A stretch of DNA of 64,000 nucleotides from Nocardia arthritidis (GTDB lineage Bacteria; Actinomycetota; Actinomycetes; Mycobacteriales; Mycobacteriaceae): NCBI RefSeq assembly GCF_011801145.1, contig NZ_CP046172.1, positions 1,984,001 through 2,048,000 of the forward strand. The letters run 5' to 3'. Below, one piece after another: positions 58,018 through 64,000 of this stretch. A model generated the notes under the pieces. The model was not told the DNA's origin. It did no database searches and was given only the letters and a program-made list of their open reading frames with translations. The position numbers and the translations under genes are program-made. Numbering within the stretch: position 1 is the stretch's first letter; each line of letters begins with the position of its first letter.

Positions 58018-59487
58018 CTATTTCGGGCCAGCCGCCGCGGCGTTGATCCGCGCGGCGCGGGTCCGGCCGCATTCGGCGACGTGATCGAGGGTGTCCTCGA
58101 CGTGCCGGATGCTGGTCCGCGGGTTGATCGTGCACATGCGCAACACGGTCTCGCCGCGCACCACGGTGGTGGTGATCATGGCGAACCCGGCCTTCAGCAC
58201 CGTGTCGGCCAGCTCGGCCTGGAAAGAATCGAGGTCGTGGCCGGGTGCGACGCCTGGCGGACGGTACCGGAAGGTGACCACACCCAGCCCCGGCTCGCTG
58301 GCCGGTTCGAGATCGGGATGGTGGGCGATGACGGTGGCCGCGTGCTCGGCGAGCGCGATCCCTTGGTCGATGGCGTCGCGGAAAGCGTTGGCGCCGAAGG
58401 TTTTCAACGACAACCACAGTTTGAGCGCGCGCAGCCCGCGGGTTTGTTGCGGGCCGTAGTCGGACAGATTGGGTTCTCGCCCATCGGATTCGGCGACCGC
58501 GAGGTAGCCGGTGTCGAGAAAGTGCCGGGCCATCGCGAAGGTTTCCTTCAACCGCTCGGGTCGGCGCAGCAGGACACAGCCGAGTTCGTAGGGCTGGAAG
58601 AGCCATTTGTGCGGATCGAGGGTCAGCGAATCGACACGGTTCAGGCCCGTGGTCATGCGGCGGCCGCGGGCGGTGGCCGCGGCCGCCGCGCCGAAGGCGC
58701 CGTCGGCGTGCAGCCACAATCCATATCGTCCGCAGATGTCGGCGAGGTCCTCCAGCGGATCCACCGCGCCGGTGCTGGTGGTGCCGACCGTCGCGACGAC
58801 CAGAAACGGGCGCAATCCAGCGTCGCGGTCTTGCCGAATCCGTTCGGCCAACCGAGCCGGGTCCAGCCGGAGCCGGTCGTCGGGCGGCAGGACCACGAGC
58901 TGGTCACGTCCGATGCCGATGATGTGGAGCGCGCGGGCGATCGAGGGGTGTGCCTGGGTCGAGCAGTAGGCCCGCGCCCCGGTGAGATCGCCGCCGAGCA
59001 GGCTGTCCCGTGCCACGGTCAATGCCGTGAGGTTCGCCATCGAGCCGCCGGAGACGAACAATCCACCGAAACCCGCGTCGAGGCCGAGTAATTCGCGCAG
59101 CCAACGCAGCGTGACCAATTCCAGTTGGGTGGGCCCGGAGCCGACCAGCCATGCCCCCGGCACCGACAGAAACGCTGCCGCGAGCGCGTCCGCGAGCACC
59201 GCCGGATAGTTACCGGAGGTCGGCACGAAGGCGAAACACCGCGGATGGTCGGAGTGCATACCCGATGGCAGCGTATCGGCGGCCAGTCGCTCCAACAGCC
59301 CCACCAGATCCTGGCCGTGTTCGGGAATGGGCTCATCCCAATCCCTTTCGAGGTCTCGGCGGGATCGGCGGATGAGCACCGGTCCGAGCTCACCTGCGTT
59401 CATGCGCTCGATGATCAGCTCGATGCCGCGGTGACCCGCCGCACGCATCTGGTCGTCCGGCAGGGTCAGCGGCGGCAGGCTCGGCAT
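58018..59487 (-). CDS. PLP-dependent aromatic-L-amino-acid-type decarboxylase (first of two)
   Basis: 489 residues. PLP Lys294 is in LDPHK294WLFQPYELG, with VGTTSTGAVDPL and LHADGAFGAAA upstream. The overall order (N-terminal swap helix, FAFVPTSGNYPAVLAD, GLFVSGGSMANLTAL) resembles aromatic amino-acid and related decarboxylases. The ATG at 59487 overlaps the stop of the ATP-grasp gene as TGATG, with GAGGGG 5 nt upstream, so translation is coupled. Having two different group II decarboxylases in one operon is unusual. They may act on different amino acids or as a heteromeric pair. Confidence 0.9.
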   Translation of the reverse strand: MPSLPPLTLPDDQMRAAGHRGIELIIERMNAGELGPVLIRRSRRDLERDWDEPIPEHGQDLVGLLERLAADTLPSGMHSDHPRCFAFVPTSGNYPAVLADALAAAFLSVPGAWLVGSGPTQLELVTLRWLRELLGLDAGFGGLFVSGGSMANLTALTVARDSLLGGDLTGARAYCSTQAHPSIARALHIIGIGRDQLVVLPPDDRLRLDPARLAERIRQDRDAGLRPFLVVATVGTTSTGAVDPLEDLADICGRYGLWLHADGAFGAAAAATARGRRMTTGLNRVDSLTLDPHKWLFQPYELGCVLLRRPERLKETFAMARHFLDTGYLAVAESDGREPNLSDYGPQQTRGLRALKLWLSLKTFGANAFRDAIDQGIALAEHAATVIAHHPDLEPASEPGLGVVTFRYRPPGVAPGHDLDSFQAELADTVLKAGFAMITTTVVRGETVLRMCTINPRTSIRHVEDTLDHVAECGRTRAARINAAAAGPK

Positions 59488-60848
59488 CACGACCCCTCGA
59501 CGTAGGCGGTTACGGCGGTTACCCATTCGGCCGCGGCCGGGGTGAGTCGCGGGTGTGCCCGCAAGCTCGCTACGGGTTCGGCGATTTGGATCAGCACGAG
59601 CTCGTCTCCCAGCCGCACCTCCGTTCCGGATTCGGTCTGCGCCCACAGCAGTGCGTGTCCGGCCGAAAGATCTGTCAGACAACGGGTTTCGCCGGGCACC
59701 GGGATATCGTCGATCAGCCGGTATGTTCCGGATTCCGGCAGTGCGCCCAGCCGCCGGTCCCGGTCGGCATGCACCACCAGTTGGCCGAGCGTCGGCACCG
59801 GCGCCGTGACGGTCTGGACCGGCAACTCCGGCAGCAGGCAGGTGAGTACGTGCAGACCGAGACACGGCAATAGGCCCGCGCATTGTTCGACCGCCTGCAC
59901 CAACGACACGACCGTCTGGAATCGGGGATTGATTTCGATGGCCAGCGGCCGATTCCGTTCCAGCACCAGATCCAGACCGAAAATTCCGCGAAATCCGCGG
60001 CGGCGCAGCCGATCTCCTACTCGAGCCGCGGCCGCGCGGATGGCCTCGTAGCTGCCGTCGGGCAGATCGGCGGGTGCGATGAGCTGATTGCCGCAGTGCG
60101 CGCCCCAGACGGTGGTCAAACCGGGGATGCCGACCAGTTGATGTGACACGGCCGATACGATCGTCGCGTTCCCGGCGACGCACGCGGTGACGGTCACCGA
60201 GGGACCGTCGACGTACCGGGCCACTCTCAATTCCCTTCCGGCCCAGTCATCCAGGCATTCCTGCAATTCCCGGTGATCGCGCGCCGAACGGGTGCCTCTG
60301 CCGATCAGATTGTTCTCCCGACGCTGCACCACCGCTGCCTGCCAGCCGTCGAGCCAGTACTGTCTCGCGGCGGCACGATCGTTCGACGGCACCCGCACGA
60401 ATTCCGGTGTTTCGACATCGGCTTCGGCGAACAATGCCATCGCGTCGAGTTTGTCGGCCGCGATCGCCGACGCCGCCGGGTCGGGCGCCAGTAATGGCAA
60501 ATCTCTGGCCGCGGCCCAATCGCGGGCCGAGGGGCCGTGTTCGGGGGCGAACGCCACGCACACCCCGCGCCCGGCCGCAGTACCACACCCATCGGCATTC
60601 GAAAACGGTGCGACCGTATACAGTTCGGGCCCGCGTCCGGCATCGAAGGCCGGGCGAGCGGATGCGGCCAAAAACGGCGAACGGTCCAACCAGTGAATCT
60701 CGTCGACCGCTGCCGCCAATAGGTCCATACCCTCGTTCAGGTCCAGTCCGTCGATTATCGCGAATTTCTGTGCTGGAAGGCCGGACTCGGCCGTGTCGCA
60801 GCCGGTCGCCTGGCTGATCGTCATAGCCCGCGACTCTATCCGAGTCAT
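59487..60848 (-). CDS. ATP-grasp-fold ligase
   Basis: 453 residues. The central ATP-grasp region includes AADKLDAMALFAEADV (Lys, lid helix), the adenine-side VVQRRENNLIGRGT, and the metal site GIFGLDLVLE followed by AIEINPRFQ (Glu and Asn bind Mg-ATP). ATP-grasp enzymes join a carboxylate, via acyl phosphate, to an amine, thiol or imino group. The substrate-binding N- and C-terminal parts match no family I can name. The start is uncertain: ATG 60848 or ATG 60824. As first gene of an operon with two amine-forming decarboxylases, it may attach the resulting amine to a carboxylic acid (inference). Confidence 0.82.
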   Translation of the reverse strand: MTRIESRAMTISQATGCDTAESGLPAQKFAIIDGLDLNEGMDLLAAAVDEIHWLDRSPFLAASARPAFDAGRGPELYTVAPFSNADGCGTAAGRGVCVAFAPEHGPSARDWAAARDLPLLAPDPAASAIAADKLDAMALFAEADVETPEFVRVPSNDRAAARQYWLDGWQAAVVQRRENNLIGRGTRSARDHRELQECLDDWAGRELRVARYVDGPSVTVTACVAGNATIVSAVSHQLVGIPGLTTVWGAHCGNQLIAPADLPDGSYEAIRAAAARVGDRLRRRGFRGIFGLDLVLERNRPLAIEINPRFQTVVSLVQAVEQCAGLLPCLGLHVLTCLLPELPVQTVTAPVPTLGQLVVHADRDRRLGALPESGTYRLIDDIPVPGETRCLTDLSAGHALLWAQTESGTEVRLGDELVLIQIAEPVASLRAHPRLTPAAAEWVTAVTAYVEGS

Positions 60849-61021
60849 GCTCTCGAATGAGGGATGCCGCTCGGCCGGAAATTCGCTGGAAATTCAGGCG
60901 ATTTGTGCCGAAGGCGAGGGGGAGATTTCTGGACCTCATCGGTGGAATGGCCGTATCGATCCTGATTTCGAGTGCGGTGAATGCGTGTTGCCGCGGTGCG
61001 GTGCTGCTAACTTCATGAGCC

Positions 61022-61549
61022 ATGATCAATTCACGATTGGTCGTGCTGACCACTTCCGCATTCTGTGCGCTGGCCTGGGTGCCGCTCGCGGGGACCGCCA
61101 ACGCCGCTGTTGTGCTCGCTTGCGATGAGACCGGCACCGTCACCTGGGACGGACAGGGAATCGGCGCCTCGCCGGCGAAAGTGCATTGGACCGACAAAAT
61201 AAAGTTCGGCAATTGCACCGGCACGGCCGTCGATCAGGGGCAACCGACTCCGGTCAGCGAGACCGACGACGGTACCGAGACCGCCAGTTGCGGCGGGGAG
61301 ACCACCGATAACACCAGCAAGGGGACGATCACCTGGTCCGACGGCTCCACCAGCGAGGTCGGCGCCGAGGGGCGGGCGAAGAACAAGGACGACGGATCCC
61401 GGCCCGGCGTGTTCCCGACCCGGATCCGCACCGGAAACTACCAGGGCAAAACGGCCACCGATGTCAATGCGGTGACCCCCGCCCCGGGCCAGAAATGCCC
61501 CGGCATGACCTCCGCCGCACTCGCGGGAACCTTCACGATCACTGACTGA
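61022..61549 (+). CDS. Secreted protein of unknown function
   Basis: 175 residues. The signal peptide is at 1-28 (Arg, hydrophobic core, cleavage after ANA). The mature part is small, Thr/Gly/Asp-rich and probably beta-rich, with four Cys residues (VLACDET, GNCTG, ASCGG, QKCPGM) likely forming two disulfides outside the cell. I recognise no family; short secreted proteins of this look are common in Nocardia. No clear ribosome site precedes the ATG. A short GC hairpin (CCCCAG-aa-CTGGGG, near 61553-61567) follows the stop. Confidence 0.65.
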   Translation: MINSRLVVLTTSAFCALAWVPLAGTANAAVVLACDETGTVTWDGQGIGASPAKVHWTDKIKFGNCTGTAVDQGQPTPVSETDDGTETASCGGETTDNTSKGTITWSDGSTSEVGAEGRAKNKDDGSRPGVFPTRIRTGNYQGKTATDVNAVTPAPGQKCPGMTSAALAGTFTITD

Positions 61550-61641
61550 CCCCCCAGAACTGGGGATGGCGTTCTTGCCCTCTGCCGACGCGCGGCTTCA
61601 TGATCTCTACCTCGGGTAGCTTTGTCCGGAAAGGAGCTTCC

Positions 61642-62775
61642 GTGCGTCGATCAGTCTCCCTGTTGGCCGGAATCCTGTTGGTAGCCAGTAGTTTTGCGAT
61701 ATCCGGCGAGGCCGGTGCCGCGCCGCAACCGGAGCGATTGCATGCGACTCCGGGACAACCGTTCGTCAACAGTAGCGGCCCGGTCACGTTGTTCGGGCCC
61801 AATGTTCAACCGATTTGGGATCCGAAGACGACGGATACATGGTCGCAGGGGACTTATCACGAGATCCGCCGCAAGGGGTTCACCGCGGTGCGAATGGTGT
61901 TGTTCTGGGACGATTTCGAGCCGCAGCAGGCTCAGTGGAACAAAACCGCATTCGATACTCTGAAGAAGGCGGTGGGGTATGCGAAGGATGAGGGGCTGTA
62001 CGTCGTATTGGACTGCATCCACCTATACGGGGGCAATAACGACGGTAAGGGACGATTTCCGGCGTGGACTATGAAGGGGCCCAATAAGGATCTCCCGGCA
62101 TTCGACCAAGCCGTGGCCGACGGTCTCGGCTTCCTGCAATACCTCGCCGGCGAGTACGCCAACGAGACCGCGATAGCCGCATACGACCCGATCAATGAGC
62201 CCTACCACGATCCGGCCGATCCGAACGGGCTGATGCGGGGTTACGCGAAGGTCGTCGACGCGATCCGGGCCAAGGACAAGAATGCGAGCATCATGCTCGA
62301 ACCCTCCTACGGGGACGCCAAAGTGCCGAGCTCGGCGTTCACGCCGTTCAACAACAATCCGAACAACGCGCTCAACTTGATCTGGTCCATCCACGACTAC
62401 TACCCGGGCGGGGCGGGTGAAGGCTACGGCGATGACGGATCCGCGACAACCCCGAACGCGTCACAGGGCAACGAAAACAACGGGCCCAACGATTTCACCG
62501 AATACAAGCCCGGACATACCGCCGACCTCGAAGCTCATCTGAATGTGCAACTCGATCTGACTCGAACCGTCGGATTGCCGCTGTGGATCGGCGAATTCGG
62601 CATCGCCTCCGCGAAGAAGGGGCATAACGACTTCATCGATGATTACGTGGCCCTGTTCAAGAACAAAGGGCTGGGATTCGCCTGGTGGGAGTACAAGGAC
62701 GGCGGCAGCTTCCGGATGATCAACCCGGACGATGACAGCTGGCTCGACTGGGTCGACCGGCTGCTGCCGCGGTAG
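61642..62775 (+). CDS. Secreted glycoside hydrolase family 5 enzyme
   Basis: 377 residues from GTG 61642 (GAAAGGAG 5 nt upstream; the frame is open from 61600 but that extension has no site). The signal peptide covers 1-27 (RRSVSLLAGILLVASSFAISGEAGA). The GH5 catalytic acid/base is E186 in DPINE186P and the nucleophile E318 in LWIGE318FG; HDYYP between them carries the conserved His/Tyr. This is the retaining (beta/alpha)8 family of cellulases, mannanases and endoglycoceramidases. The NEPYHDPADPN region and tightly packed length recall endoglycoceramidase-like members of Rhodococcus, but the substrate is not certain. Confidence 0.88.
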   Translation: MRRSVSLLAGILLVASSFAISGEAGAAPQPERLHATPGQPFVNSSGPVTLFGPNVQPIWDPKTTDTWSQGTYHEIRRKGFTAVRMVLFWDDFEPQQAQWNKTAFDTLKKAVGYAKDEGLYVVLDCIHLYGGNNDGKGRFPAWTMKGPNKDLPAFDQAVADGLGFLQYLAGEYANETAIAAYDPINEPYHDPADPNGLMRGYAKVVDAIRAKDKNASIMLEPSYGDAKVPSSAFTPFNNNPNNALNLIWSIHDYYPGGAGEGYGDDGSATTPNASQGNENNGPNDFTEYKPGHTADLEAHLNVQLDLTRTVGLPLWIGEFGIASAKKGHNDFIDDYVALFKNKGLGFAWWEYKDGGSFRMINPDDDSWLDWVDRLLPR

Positions 62776-62781
62776 AGCCGG

Positions 62782-64000
62782 TTACGTGTCCTCTCGTACT
62801 GCCGAGAGCGCTCTGCGCGACCCCGCCGCGACCTGGTCCTCGATCAACTTGCGCGACTTGACTTCTCGTCGCTCCAGCCAGTTCAGGACGGGGACCGTCA
62901 TGGTGGTGGTGACGAGGGCGACCAGGACGAGGGCGGCGAAGAGTTCGGCGGAGACGATGCCGGCTTGCAGTCCGACATTGAGGGCGACGAGCTGCATGAG
63001 ACCCCTGGCGTTCATCAGGGCGCCGATGCGCAGCGCGACCGAATTGGGTTCGCCGCGCAGGCGGGCGGCGAGCCAGCAGCCGCCGAATTTGCCGACCACG
63101 GCCACCGCGACGGCGGCGATGCCGAATACCAGCACGGCCGGCTCGGTGAAGAGATCGAATCTGGTTTGCAGGCCCGAGTAGGTGAAGAACATGGGCAGGA
63201 AGATCACCCGCGTCACCGAATGTGTGCTGTGCACAACGTGTTCGGCGGCTTCGTCGCGCGGCATCGCCATGCCGACGCAGAATGCGCCGAACACCGCGTA
63301 CAGACCGATCACATCGGTGAACCACGCGCCCGCGAACAGCACGGCGACCGTCACCAACAGTCGTGACTCGTCGTTCCAGCCCGGCCGGGACAGGCACCAG
63401 CCGAGCACGCGGCGGATGACCAGCAGCAACACCGCGACGAATATCAGCCCGCCACCGATCGCGAGCATGATGGGCCGGGCCCGGCCCGCCGCGGCGCTCA
63501 GCACACCGGCGAGCATGATCCAGGCGACCACGTCATCGGTCGCGCCCGCGGCCAATGACAGCGAACCGTATCTGGTCCCCGATATGCCGGTTTCGGTGAT
63601 GATCCTGGCCAGCATGGGAAAGGCGGTGATGGCCAGCGCGACGGCGACGAACGCGACCGTCACCCCGAGCGGAACCCCGTCCACGAAGATCCCGACCCGC
63701 CCCTTCGCGCCCAGCGCCAATGCCAGGCCGAGTACGAACGGAACCAGTACGCCCGCCGCCGAGATCGCGATCGCACTCGCTGCCAGTCCGCGCCCGGCAT
63801 GTTTACGGAACTCGTATCCGGCGTGAAACATCAACGCCACCACGCCGATCTGCCCCGCGACGTACAGCACCGGACGTAGCTCACCGGGAAAGAGGCGCTC
63901 CGACAGACCGGGCGCGAGCAGCCCGAATACCGAGGGGCCGAGAAGTACCCCGGCGATCATCTCGCCGACCACCGCGGGCTGCCCGAACCGATTGAGGGCA
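62782..64000 (-). CDS. Cation:proton antiporter (CPA2/KefB-like membrane domain), start outside window
   Basis: The frame is open through base 64000 and enters with LNRFGQPAVVGEMIAGVLLGPS, the second-helix signature of CPA2 antiporters, so only a short N-terminal piece is missing. About 11 further membrane helices follow. The ion-binding pair is in GATDDVVAW, and LNARGLMQL is the conserved late helix. It ends soon after the membrane part (VNWLERREVKSRKLIEDQ), so no C-terminal TrkA-N/NAD-binding domain is present. Proteins of this type exchange Na+ or K+ for protons. Its stop is 6 bp from the convergent GH5 gene. Confidence 0.88.
   Translation of the reverse strand, partial: ALNRFGQPAVVGEMIAGVLLGPSVFGLLAPGLSERLFPGELRPVLYVAGQIGVVALMFHAGYEFRKHAGRGLAASAIAISAAGVLVPFVLGLALALGAKGRVGIFVDGVPLGVTVAFVAVALAITAFPMLARIITETGISGTRYGSLSLAAGATDDVVAWIMLAGVLSAAAGRARPIMLAIGGGLIFVAVLLLVIRRVLGWCLSRPGWNDESRLLVTVAVLFAGAWFTDVIGLYAVFGAFCVGMAMPRDEAAEHVVHSTHSVTRVIFLPMFFTYSGLQTRFDLFTEPAVLVFGIAAVAVAVVGKFGGCWLAARLRGEPNSVALRIGALMNARGLMQLVALNVGLQAGIVSAELFAALVLVALVTTTMTVPVLNWLERREVKSRKLIEDQVAAGSRRALSAVREDT

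Noticed and set aside
59488..60183. N-terminal extension of the first decarboxylase
   Set aside because: It overlaps the ATP-grasp gene in another frame, is Arg/Gly-rich noise, and the ATG at 59487 has a ribosome site and a TGATG overlap.

Overview
The window is high-GC actinobacterial DNA. Genes are densely packed, GTG and TTG starts occur, AGGAG-type ribosome sites are common, and a few genes look leaderless. A DUF2993/LmeA-type envelope protein, a LysB/cutinase-like hydrolase, a DUF574 methyltransferase and a SARP-controlled giant NRPS locus together suggest Mycobacteriales, most likely Nocardia. That placement is inferred from gene content; no marker gene is present.

Layout. (1) 1-3296: the tail of an FAD oxidoreductase, a small serine hydrolase, and a divergent SARP/NB-ARC regulator. 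(2) 3297-39322: a 500-bp control region followed by two translationally coupled NRPS genes (5014 and about 6826 residues; TGATG overlap). Together they encode nine modules: starter-C/A(Thr)/T, C-A-T, two C-A(nMT)-T, C-A-T, two C-A-T-E, C-A-T, and C-A(nMT)-T-TE. The expected product is an N-acylated nonapeptide with Thr first, N-methyl groups on residues 3, 4 and 9, and D-residues at 6 and 7, probably macrocyclised by the TE. No acyl-activating enzyme, MbtH protein or exporter is visible in the window. (3) 39317-45222: a Fic-family AMPylase with an AT-rich palindromic operator, an LmeA-like protein, a divergent two-component pair, and a patch with three gene relics (PAP2, AhpD/CMD, MFS). (4) 45212-53078: accessory and housekeeping genes, including an SGNH hydrolase, a HAD phosphatase, a class II terpene cyclase-like protein with a DxDD motif, a DUF574 methyltransferase, a secreted lipase operon and a GlxA-type regulator. 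(5) 53174-60848, all on the minus strand: an ATP-grasp ligase, two PLP decarboxylases, a near-consensus promoter, three tandem short precursor-peptide genes and a LanL-like lanthionine synthetase. (6) 61022-64000: a secreted protein, a secreted GH5 glycosidase and a cation/proton antiporter cut by the window end.

The most notable region is 53174-56531. It holds three adjacent peptides of 52-58 residues with a common leader start (M-x-x-LLEL-x-PR) and an identical core spacing, C-x2-[ST]-x2-C-x3-[ST]-x2-C-x2-[ST]. They sit directly upstream of a three-domain lanthionine synthetase whose cyclase keeps a zinc site of the unusual Cys-Cys-Gly type. I read this as a compact class IV-like lanthipeptide locus with three substrates, possibly linked to the ATP-grasp/decarboxylase operon just upstream.
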